Shown here: positions 7,468 through 15,579 of the stretch, in pieces
How positions within the stretch are numbered: the stretch's first letter is position 1
Layout: every line of letters begins with the position of its first letter
Assembly (NCBI GenBank): GCA_041557595.1
Contig: JBFFGE010000054.1
Location: 1 to 24,695, forward strand
Direction: 5' to 3'
From: JAOTYV01 sp041557595
GTDB taxonomy: Bacteria > Pseudomonadota > Alphaproteobacteria > UBA8366
Length of the DNA: 24,695 nt
Program-made: the position numbers and the translations under genes
Notes under the pieces: model-generated
The model's input: the letters and a program-made list of their open reading frames with translations, nothing else
Database searches by the model: none
Told to the model about the DNA's origin: nothing

Positions 7468-8865
7468 ATGACGGATTTCGCCTATCTGACGCTCGCCGAG
7501 GCCGCCGCGCTGCTCCGCGACAAGAAGATTTCGCCGGTCGAATATACCGAAGCCTTGCTGGCCCGGATCGACCGGCTGAACGGGAAGCTCGATGCCTTCC
7601 TCCGGCTGACGCCGGACATTGCGATGGCGGATGCGCGCCGCGCGGAGAAGGAAATTCAGGCCGGCGATTGGAGGGGACCGATGCACGGCGTGCCCTACGG
7701 CCTGAAAGACATCATCGACTATGAAGGCCTGCCGACCACCGGGCATTCCAAAATTCTGCAGGACAATATTGCGAAGGCGGATGCGCCGGTCACCGAGAAG
7801 CTGAAGGCGGTGGGCGGCGTCCTGATGGGCAAGATGTCGACCCATGAATTCGCCGTCGGCGGCCCCTCCTTCGACCTGCCCTGGCCGCCCGCCCGCAACC
7901 CCTGGAACCCGGACTATCATCCGGGCGGCTCGTCGAGCGGATCGGGGTCGGCGCTTGCCGCCGGACTGCTGCCGGCAGCCCTCGGCACCGACACGGGCGG
8001 TTCGGTCCGCAATCCCGCCTCGATGTGCGGCATCGTCGGCATGAAGGCGACCTATGGCCGGGTGAGCCGCCGCGGCGTGCTGCCGCTGTCTTTCTCGCTC
8101 GACCATATCGGGCCGATGACGCGAACCGTCACCGACAACGCGATGCTGCTCAACGTGCTGGCGGGACACGATCCAAAAGATCCCGCGAGCGCGCGGGCCG
8201 CCGTGCCGGATTTCACCGCCGGGATCGACAAGGGCGTCAAGGGTATGACCATCGGCGTAATCCGCCACTTCTACGAAAAGGACGATACCTGCACGCCCGA
8301 AATGGCGAAATCCATCGAGGATGCGGTCGCGGTCCTGAAAGACCTTGGCGCGGAAATTCGCGAAATTCAGGTCGATCCGCTACAGGTGTATGCCGCCTGC
8401 AACCGCACGATCCTAGTCAGCGAAGCCTATGCGATCCATGAAAAATGGCTGCAGGAACGGCCGGAGGATTACGGCGACCGCGGCCGCGAACGAATCTTGG
8501 CGGGCACCTTCATCCGCGCCGCCGACTATGTCAACGCGACCCGCCAGCGTCGCAAGCTGACCGAGCGTTTCAATGCGACGATCGCCGATCTCGACGCGGT
8601 GGTCACGGTCAGCAGCATGGAGCCGGCCTGCCGCATCGACGACGAGGCGGAAGTCGACCGCACGTATTCCCGCCAGGCGCGGGCCCCGTTCAACTTGACC
8701 GGCAGCCCGGCGCTCGCGGTGCCGACCGGGTTCAGTTCGGACGGATTGCCGCTGGCGATGCAGATCGTCGGCAAGCCCTTCGACGAGGCGACCGTCTACC
8801 GTGTCGCCCGCGCCCACGAAGCGGCAACCGGCTGGACCGACAAGCATCCGCCATTGGGAGATTAG
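7468..8865 (+). CDS. Amidase-signature family amidohydrolase
   Basis: 465 residues; GGAGG lies 8 nt before the ATG. The complete Ser-cisSer-Lys catalytic set is present: Lys80 (GLKDI), Ser155 (first Ser of GGSSSGSGSA) and Ser179 (DTGGSVRNPA). The spacing is the same as in GatA. It hydrolyses an amide bond to acid plus ammonia or amine; GatA, AtzE, indoleacetamide hydrolase and many catabolic amidases share the fold. There is no gatB, so a tRNA role is unlikely. It is last in the operon and directly follows the 63-residue protein that may be its small subunit. The C-terminal part ends normally and the length is typical. Substrate unknown; it may release ammonia from an amide intermediate of the same pathway. 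Confidence 0.92.
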   Translation: MTDFAYLTLAEAAALLRDKKISPVEYTEALLARIDRLNGKLDAFLRLTPDIAMADARRAEKEIQAGDWRGPMHGVPYGLKDIIDYEGLPTTGHSKILQDNIAKADAPVTEKLKAVGGVLMGKMSTHEFAVGGPSFDLPWPPARNPWNPDYHPGGSSSGSGSALAAGLLPAALGTDTGGSVRNPASMCGIVGMKATYGRVSRRGVLPLSFSLDHIGPMTRTVTDNAMLLNVLAGHDPKDPASARAAVPDFTAGIDKGVKGMTIGVIRHFYEKDDTCTPEMAKSIEDAVAVLKDLGAEIREIQVDPLQVYAACNRTILVSEAYAIHEKWLQERPEDYGDRGRERILAGTFIRAADYVNATRQRRKLTERFNATIADLDAVVTVSSMEPACRIDDEAEVDRTYSRQARAPFNLTGSPALAVPTGFSSDGLPLAMQIVGKPFDEATVYRVARAHEAATGWTDKHPPLGD

Positions 8866-8886
8866 GACCCTAACGATTCCAACAGA

Positions 8887-8920
8887 GAAAGGCCGGCGAT
8901 GAAACGCCGGCCTTTTCTTT
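8887..8920. terminator. Bidirectional terminator between convergent operons
   Basis: An 11-bp stem (8888-8898 with 8905-8915) and 6-nt loop, followed by TTTTCTTT on the plus side and preceded by AAA, so a short U-run is also read on the minus strand. It separates the amidase stop from the end of the flotillin gene at 8945. Confidence 0.9.
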
Positions 8921-8944
8921 CGATCTTCCAAGAGGCGATTGCGA

Positions 8945-10798
8945 CTAGTCGTCGCCTGTCTCGGGTGACGTCGGAGCGGGATTCTCCGCCCCGTTGGCGC
9001 CACCGCCGCGACCGGCGCCGTTAGCCGCGCCGCCCTTCAGCATCGAGGTGAGCTGCTCCAGATCGCCACCGGACAGGCCGATTTCCTGCATCAGCGAATC
9101 GATCAACGGCGCCTGACTGCGATAGCGAAGCGCGCTGGCGACGACCTGGTCGGCGAGATTGCCACCATTGCCGCCGGCGCCGGCGCCGGCGCCATTGCCG
9201 TTGCCGCCCTCGGCACCGCCGCCATTCGGGCGACCGGCGCCATTGAGCCCATCGAGCTGGAAGATCTTGATTCCCTCGATATTCTCGAGCGGCTTGACCG
9301 ACTCGTGCACGATGTCGCGGAGGTGTTCGATGATCGCCAGCTTGACCTTCATGGCGACAATCTCCTCGCTCAGCGCATTGTCCGCCTCGTTGAGCGCCTT
9401 TCTGCCCGCGGCATCGACCGCATAGCGCAGCTCGGCGGCCGCGGCTCGCAGCTTTTCGGCCGTGGCATCGCCCTCGGCGGCGATGCGCTGCTTGTCGGCC
9501 GCACCCGTGGCGAGCGTCCGCATCGCCTCGGCCTCGTCGGTAGCGGCGTTTTTTTGCGCTTCGGCCGCCACCTGGATCTGAATGGCCTCGCGCTCGGCGC
9601 CCCGCCGCGCCTCGACCAGGTCGACCGCCTTCTGGCGTTCCGCCTGCTCGGTTTCACGGACCGTGACGACGTTTTCCTCCGCCTTGACCGCACTGGCGCG
9701 CGCCAGGTCGGCAATCGCCCGGGCCTCGGACTCCTCCTTGGTCTTCTCGGCAATCGCAATCGCCCGATCCTGGTTCGCCAGTTCGACGATCTTTTGCCGC
9801 TCCACTTCGGCCTGCTCGACCGAGCGCAGCCGCGCGATATCGCGTTCCTTGATTTCGCGCTCCTTTTCGATCCGTTCTTCCTGGATCTGACGCTCGGCCT
9901 GGATGGAAGTCAGCTCGACCTGCCGCTCGGCGGTAATCCGCGCTTCTTCCGCCATCTGTTTCTTGTTCGCCTGTTCGCGGGCGATTTCCGAGACCTGATC
10001 GGCGCGGCGGATTTCCACCTCGCGTTCCTGCTGCAGCCGCGCATATTCGGTGTCGCGCGACACTTCCAGCTTGATCCGCTCGGCCTCGAGATTCTTCTGC
10101 TCGATGGCGACTTGCGCATCCTGCTCGATTTCATTGCGGCGGCGCCGTTTTTCCTCGATTTCGTCGGTCAGGCGCGTCAAACCGGCCGCGTCGAACGCGT
10201 TATCGGGATTGAAGAAGTCGCGGTTGGTCTGATCCAGACCGGTGAGCGAGGCGGTTTCCAGTTCCAAGCCGTTCTTGAGCAATTCTTCGGATACCGCCGC
10301 CTGCACCTTCTGCACGAAATTCACGCGCTGTTCGTGCAGTTCGTCCATCGTCATCTCGGCGGCAACCGCGCGCAGCGCATCGACGAACTTGCCTTCGACG
10401 AGTTCGCGCAAGGCGTCCGGATACATGGTCCGCTGACCCAGCGTCTGGGCCGCCGCGGCAATCGATTCGAGGGACGGCTGGACGCGAACGTAGAATTCGG
10501 CCAGCACGTCCACCCGCATGCGATCGCGCGTGATCAACGCCTGTTCGTTGGAGCGCCGCACCTCGAGGCGCAGCGTGTTCATATTCACGGGAATGGTTTC
10601 GTGCAGCACCGGGAACACCAACGCGCCGCCGTTCATGATGACCTTCTGGCCGCTCATGCCGGTTCGCACAAAAGACACTTCCTTGGACGCCCGCGTGTAC
10701 AAGCGGGCAAAGATCAATCCGATGGTGATCAAGGCGACCAAAACCACGCCGGCGATCACGAGTATGTCGACCATCGTCAATACATCTGGGAAAATCAT
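8945..10798 (-). CDS. Flotillin-like SPFH membrane protein (YqiK type)
   Basis: 617 residues from ATG 10798, chosen for AAGGGAG 7 nt upstream; the frame extends to 10885 without a ribosome site. One N-terminal transmembrane helix (residues 10-32, VDILVIAGVVLVALITIGLIF) is followed by the SPFH/band-7 domain (about 45-220). A long Glu/Ala/Arg-rich coiled coil comes next (about 220-490). The C-terminal tail is Gly/Asn/Ala-rich low complexity (about 530-555 and near the end) around a short helical segment. Flotillins make oligomeric scaffolds in ordered membrane domains. It lies 83 bp downstream of the YqiJ-like gene, the usual YqiJ-YqiK pairing, and belongs to the PspA-containing operon. Confidence 0.92.
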   Translation of the reverse strand: MIFPDVLTMVDILVIAGVVLVALITIGLIFARLYTRASKEVSFVRTGMSGQKVIMNGGALVFPVLHETIPVNMNTLRLEVRRSNEQALITRDRMRVDVLAEFYVRVQPSLESIAAAAQTLGQRTMYPDALRELVEGKFVDALRAVAAEMTMDELHEQRVNFVQKVQAAVSEELLKNGLELETASLTGLDQTNRDFFNPDNAFDAAGLTRLTDEIEEKRRRRNEIEQDAQVAIEQKNLEAERIKLEVSRDTEYARLQQEREVEIRRADQVSEIAREQANKKQMAEEARITAERQVELTSIQAERQIQEERIEKEREIKERDIARLRSVEQAEVERQKIVELANQDRAIAIAEKTKEESEARAIADLARASAVKAEENVVTVRETEQAERQKAVDLVEARRGAEREAIQIQVAAEAQKNAATDEAEAMRTLATGAADKQRIAAEGDATAEKLRAAAAELRYAVDAAGRKALNEADNALSEEIVAMKVKLAIIEHLRDIVHESVKPLENIEGIKIFQLDGLNGAGRPNGGGAEGGNGNGAGAGAGGNGGNLADQVVASALRYRSQAPLIDSLMQEIGLSGGDLEQLTSMLKGGAANGAGRGGGANGAENPAPTSPETGDD

Positions 10799-10881
10799 GC
10801 TGGAACTCCCTTGTTCAAATGTTGTCCGATGAAAATTATCGGCTACGCTTTGTGCCCGGTTTTCCGGCGCTGTTATTTGGC

Positions 10882-11640
10882 TCATTTGTCGACCAGAGCG
10901 TCGCTCGTCGTGCGGATGACGCGGAACTGCCCGCCGCGGCGATCGACCAGAAGAACCTGTTCACCTGCGGAAAACGATTCCGCATCGTCGTCCGGCTCGA
11001 CCATCATGTAGTGCAATTGACCGTGCTCGTCGGTCAGCCGCGCCTCGGCCGGATGATCGCGCGTGGCGGTGCCCATGGTTATCGTGGCAACCCGACCGAT
11101 GAAGCTGTTGCGGGACACCACCGAGGTTTCGTCGCTCGGAATGAGACGGCCGAGAATACGGCCCGTCACCCGCGTCCCCGGCAGCGCCGTCATCAGGGCC
11201 GGAATGGCGACCAGAAAAGCCGGCAACGGCGTGCCGATGACGGCCCGCGCCAAAGCCTGCAGGATCAATCCGGACAGGCCGAAGACCGTCAGGAACGCCA
11301 CCAACAGAACCAGCAACGGCACCCGGCCGACCTGGAGCCACCCCAGCAACCGGGAAAGCGCGCTGGCGCTGCCGATCTCCATACTCTCCGCATGGCCGGC
11401 GGCAAGGCCGCCGCCGCTATGGGCCTCGGCCGCAAGATCGGCATCGAAATCCGCGTCGATATCAGCGTCGATGTCGGCGTCGGCGTCGAGGTCGATTTCA
11501 CCGACAGATTCAGGAAGGAAGTTTTCGAGAACTTGCGACAACGCGCCGCCCAACAAGGTGGTCACGCCCTCGAGCACCGCGATACCGAGCATGATCGCGA
11601 GTGCGACGAGAAACGGTGTATTTCCTTCCAGAAACAACAC
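10882..11640 (-). CDS. YqiJ/NfeD-like OB-fold membrane protein
   Basis: 252 residues, starting with GTG at 11640; a weak GTAGG site overlaps the end of pspA, whose stop is 6 bp away. There is an N-terminal transmembrane helix (8-35), an acidic linker with Asp repeats (about 50-70), and two more hydrophobic segments (about 105-150). The C-terminal OB-like beta domain (from about 165) contains NSFIGRVATITMGTATRDHPAEARL and ends in FRVIRTTSD. This is the YqiJ group, partners of flotillins (NfeD/YuaF analogues), thought to organise membrane microdomains together with them. The Asp repeat is unusual and may bind cations. Position in the operon strongly supports the call. Confidence 0.85.
   Translation of the reverse strand: MLFLEGNTPFLVALAIMLGIAVLEGVTTLLGGALSQVLENFLPESVGEIDLDADADIDADIDADFDADLAAEAHSGGGLAAGHAESMEIGSASALSRLLGWLQVGRVPLLVLLVAFLTVFGLSGLILQALARAVIGTPLPAFLVAIPALMTALPGTRVTGRILGRLIPSDETSVVSRNSFIGRVATITMGTATRDHPAEARLTDEHGQLHYMMVEPDDDAESFSAGEQVLLVDRRGGQFRVIRTTSDALVDK
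11434..11499 (-). repeat. Tandem Asp-Ala/Asp-Ile coding repeat in the yqiJ-like gene
   Basis: The DNA is a run of GAC/GAT-GCC and GAC-ATC units that encode DLDADADIDADIDADFDADL. Synonymous changes between units show that the protein pattern rather than the DNA is kept. It places about ten aspartates on the linker between membrane segments. Confidence 0.8.
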
Positions 11641-11646
11641 GGAGAC

Positions 11647-12327
11647 CTACTTTCCCTTCTCTGCCTTGAATGCGGCGAGCCGTTCCTTCACCCGGTTGGT
11701 GCGATGCAATTCGTCGAGTTCGGCCCGCTTTGCCGCCGATGCCCGATCCGGCATGGGCGTGCTGCCGGGAACGCCGGTTGCCCCCACGATCCGCTCGAAT
11801 GTCGCTTCCGCACGCCGGACTGCGCCGCCGACATCCTTGCCTTTGCCGCCGCCGCCATCCGGACTGCCGGGCGCGCCGCTGGCGGCCACCGCCTGCCGGT
11901 AATGGGCAAGTTCGCTCTGCAATTCCCGTTTCCGGCCCTGCAGGGCGGCGATGTAGCGCTCCAGTTCGGCCTGCGCTTCCTTGGAATCGACGATCGATGA
12001 TTCAAGCACCGGAATTTGCGCCTCGATGTCGATCAGCTGTTCGACCGCGGTCTCGGCAAGCTCCTCGCGCTTCTTGTCGAGCGCGACCTGGATTTTCTCG
12101 GTAAGCTCTTCATGCTTTCCGTTTTCCTCGATCAGGCGACGATTCGCCATGTGCCCGCTGGCAATGACCTTGCCGAGTTCGGTGCGCACTTCGTCGATCG
12201 CCCGATCGACCTCACGGATGGCTTCTTCCATGATCACTTCCGGCGCCATGTTCTCGACCGCGTCCACCAGCATATTGGCGGTGCCGCTGACGATCCGGCT
12301 TACCCTCGATGCAATGTTCTCACTCAT
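11647..12327 (-). CDS. pspA: PspA/IM30-family membrane-stress protein
   Basis: 226 residues from ATG 12327, with AAAGGAG 8 nt upstream. Residues 1-25 form the amphipathic membrane-binding helix. EEAIREVDRAIDEVRTELGKVIA and the long heptad-rich run to about residue 145 form the coiled-coil hairpin typical of PspA/IM30/ESCRT-III folds. After that comes a Gly-rich linker (GSPDGGGGKGKDVGG) and a final helical block ending in AAFKAEKGK. PspA-type proteins coat damaged inner membrane and preserve the proton gradient. The length is normal. No PspF or PspBC gene is present; here pspA is tied to a YqiJ/flotillin pair. Its start codon overlaps the stop of the upstream gene (ATGA), so translation is coupled. 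Confidence 0.9.
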   Translation of the reverse strand: MSENIASRVSRIVSGTANMLVDAVENMAPEVIMEEAIREVDRAIDEVRTELGKVIASGHMANRRLIEENGKHEELTEKIQVALDKKREELAETAVEQLIDIEAQIPVLESSIVDSKEAQAELERYIAALQGRKRELQSELAHYRQAVAASGAPGSPDGGGGKGKDVGGAVRRAEATFERIVGATGVPGSTPMPDRASAAKRAELDELHRTNRVKERLAAFKAEKGK

Positions 12328-12851
12328 TTCGACTTCTCCTTTCCCCGTTTCGTAGACGCCTTTATCAGGTCGCATAGCTCCAAAATCGGCTCCAGACGAT
12401 CGATGATGACGGCCTCGTCGTAACACGGACTCCGCCCGGTTACCGCCAGCCGCAGCATCTGCTGAAACAATCCAAAAAGTCTGTCTGCCACCCCTTTTTC
12501 CAACGCCGTCATCCGTTCCATGGCGTCTTTCGCGCCACTCTCCGGCATGTTCGCGGTCACATAGGCGAGGATCTCGGGCAGCAAATTCGAGAACTGAATC
12601 AGCAGTTCGGAATGGGCCGCCTGGGCTTCCTCGACAACGTGCTCGCGCTGCAACGTCGGCGCTAACAATCCGTGATAGAACTTTAAACTTTCTAGATAGT
12701 TACTGGCTCCGGCGTGTCGCTGTCGCGCCTCCTTGATCAGTACACGGATCTTGTCGCTGGGAGTCACGGCCCCCAGCATCGACGTGGTTGCAATGAACTC
12801 GGCATCGGCCTCGGACAATCGCAAACTCACGGGAACACTTTTACCCGGCAT
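12324..12851 (-). CDS. Unknown protein with ribbon-helix-helix-like N-terminus, first gene of the pspA operon
   Basis: 175 residues; AAAAAGGG lies about 10 nt before ATG 12851. Residues 1-45 (VPVSLRLSEADAEFIAT... TPSDKIRVLIKEARQR) have the strand-then-two-helices pattern of a ribbon-helix-helix DNA-binding fold. The rest is helical with no transmembrane segment and no family I recognise. The last four bases overlap the pspA start (ATGA). It could be the operon's own repressor with a sensory C-terminal part, or a PspA adaptor. Both are inferences from position and fold pattern. It is distinct from PspF, an AAA+ activator. Confidence 0.75.
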   Translation of the reverse strand: MPGKSVPVSLRLSEADAEFIATTSMLGAVTPSDKIRVLIKEARQRHAGASNYLESLKFYHGLLAPTLQREHVVEEAQAAHSELLIQFSNLLPEILAYVTANMPESGAKDAMERMTALEKGVADRLFGLFQQMLRLAVTGRSPCYDEAVIIDRLEPILELCDLIKASTKRGKEKSK

Positions 12852-13078
12852 ATCGAATTAGCCCTTTTTGTAATCGTACGTCATTGCGATATTCTTCATG
12901 TAATTAAATGTATGCAAATGATTTCGCAATTCAAGGCCTTGATATGGTTAATTTTTATAAATTTCCCCGGGGAAACCGGGGCCCCATGAAAATTTCGTCA
13001 CCGCTGAATTCCTGTGACGCGGTCGCACACCCACGGTAAACAGGACGCCAGCCTTCTCGCCGTCATCCCGAGTCAGGA
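12852..13078. other. AT-rich divergent region between the pspA operon and the MFS gene
   Basis: Positions 12855-12960 are AT-rich and probably hold the pspA-operon promoter. I found no sigma-54 (GG-N10-GC) motif. A candidate -35 of TTGCGA type exists on the minus strand without a convincing -10. Positions 12962-13078 are GC-rich with the palindrome listed separately. Confidence 0.45.
12962..12981. repeat. GC-rich palindrome, possible operator or attenuator
   Basis: TTTCCCCGGGGAAA (12962-12975) is a perfect 14-bp palindrome. The same bases can instead form a hairpin CCCCGG/CCGGGG (12965-12970 with 12976-12981) around GGAAA. It lies between the divergent pspA operon and MFS gene, so it may be a regulator site for either. 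Confidence 0.5.
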
Positions 13079-14341
13079 ATGCCCCGGTCGCCGCGTCTCA
13101 ATATCCAGTATCGCCACGTCGTTCTCGCCGCCTCGCTGCTGATGCTGATGGCGGGTCAGGGCGGCGCCTATATTCTTGTCGTTTCGCTGAAAGACATCGC
13201 GGCGAGCTTCAACTGGCCCCGAACGGTGCCGTCGCTCGCCTATTCGCTTCAGTTTATCGGCGCCGGAGTCGGGGGCATCCTGATGGGCCATCTGCTCGAC
13301 CGGTCCGGCATGGGCAAACCGGCGCTGATCGGGGCGCTGATGATCGGCAGCGGCGCGATCATGGCGAGCCGCCTCCAGAGCCAGTGGGAGCTTTATCTGA
13401 TCTATGGCGTGATGATCGGGCTGCTCGGACAGGCGACGCTGTTTTCACCGCTCATGGCCAACGTAACCCGATGGTTCGAACAGCGCCGGGGCACGGCGGT
13501 CGGCATCGTCGCCAGCGGCCAGACGCTGGCGGGCACCGTTTGGCCGCCGATTTTCAGCCATTTCAATCAAACGATCGGCTGGCGCGACACGTTCTTCTGG
13601 TATGGCGTCTTCGCGATTCTCGTCATGCTGCCGCTCAGCCTGGTGTTTCGCCGCAGGGCGCCGGGCGATGCGCCGAATGCCCGGCCCGCCCCGTCGGCGG
13701 CAGACGCGCCGTCACCCGGCAGGGCGCCCGGCGAGACGACAGTAGCGACGACCCTGTCGCCCGGCGCAACCCTGGTCCTGCTGTGCGTGGCAATTGTCGG
13801 CTGCTGTATCGCCATGTCTTTGCCACTCGCCCACATCGTCGCCCATGCCAGCGATCTCGGCCATTCGCCGACCCATGCCGCGGGCATGTTGGCAGTCATG
13901 CTGCTGGCAAGTTCGTTCGCCCGGATCTTCGGCGTCGGGTATTTGAGCGAACGGCACGGCGGTCTCGGCGCATTGTTCATATTTTCCGGCGCACAGGCGG
14001 CCACGCTGGCGCTTTTCCTCGTCGTCGACGGCTTGACCGGGTTGTATGTCCTGGCGGTCGCCTTCGGCCTCGGCTACGCGGGCGTCATCCCGTGCTACGC
14101 GATTGCGACGCGCGAACACCTGCCGCATCATCGCACCGGGCGCGATACCGCGATCGTCATCCTGTTCGGCGCGATCGGCATGGCGGCCGGCAGCGCGCTG
14201 GGCGGCGCCATGTACGACCTGACCGGCAGCTACGATCCCGCCTTCCTGATCGGCCTCGCATTCAACCACGCAAACCTCGTCGTCGTCGGCGTGCTGATCT
14301 ATCGCACGGGCAATCGGCCGCCGCGGACGGCGGCGGCCTGA
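13079..14341 (+). CDS. Major facilitator superfamily transporter
   Basis: 420 residues with about 12 hydrophobic segments split 6+6 by a central hydrophilic loop (about 200-225, RRRAPGDAPNARPAPSAADA). The MFS loop 2-3 signature is seen as GHLLDRSGMGKPALI, and WFEQRRGTAVGIVASGQTLAG is typical of the monocarboxylate/oxalate-formate type. It probably moves a small organic anion across the inner membrane. The start ATG has AGGA almost touching it, so a slightly different start is possible. It lies upstream of two dehydrogenases of hydroxy acids (gap 128 bp), which makes a 2-hydroxy or 2-keto acid a reasonable but unproven cargo. Confidence 0.85.
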   Translation: MPRSPRLNIQYRHVVLAASLLMLMAGQGGAYILVVSLKDIAASFNWPRTVPSLAYSLQFIGAGVGGILMGHLLDRSGMGKPALIGALMIGSGAIMASRLQSQWELYLIYGVMIGLLGQATLFSPLMANVTRWFEQRRGTAVGIVASGQTLAGTVWPPIFSHFNQTIGWRDTFFWYGVFAILVMLPLSLVFRRRAPGDAPNARPAPSAADAPSPGRAPGETTVATTLSPGATLVLLCVAIVGCCIAMSLPLAHIVAHASDLGHSPTHAAGMLAVMLLASSFARIFGVGYLSERHGGLGALFIFSGAQAATLALFLVVDGLTGLYVLAVAFGLGYAGVIPCYAIATREHLPHHRTGRDTAIVILFGAIGMAAGSALGGAMYDLTGSYDPAFLIGLAFNHANLVVVGVLIYRTGNRPPRTAAA

Positions 14342-14413
14342 ATTTGCCTCAACTTCCATTTGGCGATACATGAATTGAGGCGCTTGGCGCAGCGCGAGCG
14401 CGTCACCTCTACC

Positions 14414-14439
14414 GCCGGCGGATCGCCGATCCCGCCGGC
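14414..14439 (+). promoter_or_regulatory. GC-rich hairpin in the leader of the first dehydrogenase gene
   Basis: GCCGGCGG (14414-14421) pairs with CCGCCGGC (14432-14439), and ATC/GAT extends it inward. It ends about 15 nt before the GGAGG ribosome site. There is no T-run, so it is not a terminator; a protein-binding site or RNA stability element is possible. Confidence 0.35.
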
Positions 14440-14469
14440 CAAGGACACATTCAGCGGAGGAAACCGTCT

Positions 14470-15564
14470 ATGGCCGACACCATGCCCGAAGGCGTGAAGT
14501 TTTATCCAGCCAGCACCGTGCGCGATCAGATTGCCGCCTGCCTCACCGCCTGGGGCATGCCGAAGGATCATGTGGAGATCACCGCCAACGTGATGGTCGA
14601 CGCCGATAGCTGCGGCATCGACACCCACGGCCTGTCGATGATCACGACCTACGATTTCCGCCGCCGCGAGAACATGATCACGATGGACGCCGAAATCACG
14701 ATCGTGAACGAGACGCCGGTCACGGCCCTGCTCGATGCGGGCGGCGGTCTCGGCTATGTGCCGTCGGTGCAGGCAACCGAGATCGCCATCAAGAAGGCCA
14801 AGGAGATGGGCGTCGCCGCGGTCGCCGTCCGCAACTCCAACCATTTCGGTGCAACCGGCTATTACACAAGGATGATGGCGGCGGAGGGGCTGGTCGGGAT
14901 GGCCACGACCAACGGCTCCGGCCCGCGCACCGCGCCCACCTTCGGCAAGGATCCGAAACTGTCGACCAACCCGATCGCCTTTACCGCGCCGGCCAAACGC
15001 AACGCGCCGTTCAATCTGGACATGGCGACGACGACCGTGGCGGCCGGCAAAATCCGCAACAAGGCGAACGAGAATCAGCCGATCCCGATCGGCTGGGCCA
15101 ATGACGGGGACGGCAACCCGACCACCGACCCCAATCTCTATTTCGACCGGGAAGGCACGCAGACGCCGCTCGGCGGCAGCCGAGAACTCGGCAGCCACAA
15201 GGGTTACGGCCTCGGCGCGATGGTCGAAATCCTGTCGGCCGGCCTGTCCGGCGCCAGTCTGGTGACGTCCGAGAACCACGGCACCCGGACGCCGGGCACG
15301 ATGGAAATCGGCCATTTCTTCCTGGCGATCGATCCGACCAAGTTTCGGCCCGAAGGCGCCTTCGAGGACACGGTGGACGACTTGATCGACCATTTGCACG
15401 CGACCCGTCCGGTCGACCCAAACCAACCGGTGATGGTCGCCGGCGAGCCGGAGAACATCATCCGCGCCGAGCGGGAGACAACCGGCATTCCGGTCCCGCC
15501 GGGGCTTCGCGGCAAGATCCAGGACATCGCCAAGAACAGCAACGCCCAATTCTTCTTCGATTAG
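14470..15564 (+). CDS. Malate/L-lactate dehydrogenase-family (Ldh2) oxidoreductase, copy 1
   Basis: 364 residues; GGAGG lies 9 nt before the ATG. Family motifs: VMVDADSCGIDTHG with the catalytic His53, DAGGGLGYV, VRNSNHFGATGYYTRMMA, TNPIAFTAPA, and ELGSHKGYGLGAMVEILSAGLSG. The fold is unlike classical LDH/MDH and uses NAD(P)H; members reduce or oxidise 2-hydroxy acids, ureidoglycolate, sulfolactate, 2,3-diketogulonate or cyclic imino acids. The substrate cannot be assigned. It is followed 15 bp later by a close paralog, so the two are co-transcribed, and it follows an MFS transporter. Confidence 0.9.
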   Translation: MADTMPEGVKFYPASTVRDQIAACLTAWGMPKDHVEITANVMVDADSCGIDTHGLSMITTYDFRRRENMITMDAEITIVNETPVTALLDAGGGLGYVPSVQATEIAIKKAKEMGVAAVAVRNSNHFGATGYYTRMMAAEGLVGMATTNGSGPRTAPTFGKDPKLSTNPIAFTAPAKRNAPFNLDMATTTVAAGKIRNKANENQPIPIGWANDGDGNPTTDPNLYFDREGTQTPLGGSRELGSHKGYGLGAMVEILSAGLSGASLVTSENHGTRTPGTMEIGHFFLAIDPTKFRPEGAFEDTVDDLIDHLHATRPVDPNQPVMVAGEPENIIRAERETTGIPVPPGLRGKIQDIAKNSNAQFFFD

Positions 15565-15565
15565 A

Positions 15566-15577
15566 GCGGGAACCCGC
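15566..15577 (+). promoter_or_regulatory. Small hairpin over the ribosome site of dehydrogenase copy 2
   Basis: GCGGG (15566-15570) pairs with CCCGC (15573-15577) across AA, in the 15 bp between the stop of copy 1 and the ATG at 15580. The only purine-rich ribosome-site bases lie in it, so translation of copy 2 may depend on ribosomes arriving from copy 1. Confidence 0.35.
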
Positions 15578-15579
15578 CA

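Noticed and set aside
9305..11011. 568-codon plus-strand open frame opposite flotillin and the yqiJ-like gene
   Set aside because: It is the antisense shadow of the Glu/Arg/Ala coiled-coil coding sequence; the translation is low-complexity Arg/Leu/Phe/Asp with no motifs and no ribosome site.
12962..12981. GC-rich hairpin as an intrinsic terminator
   Set aside because: No T-run follows on either strand and it lies between divergent genes; kept only as a possible operator.
14299..15549. 416-codon minus-strand open frame
   Set aside because: Antisense shadow of dehydrogenase copy 1. A matching shadow (15748-16569) appears opposite copy 2, as expected from the sense homology.
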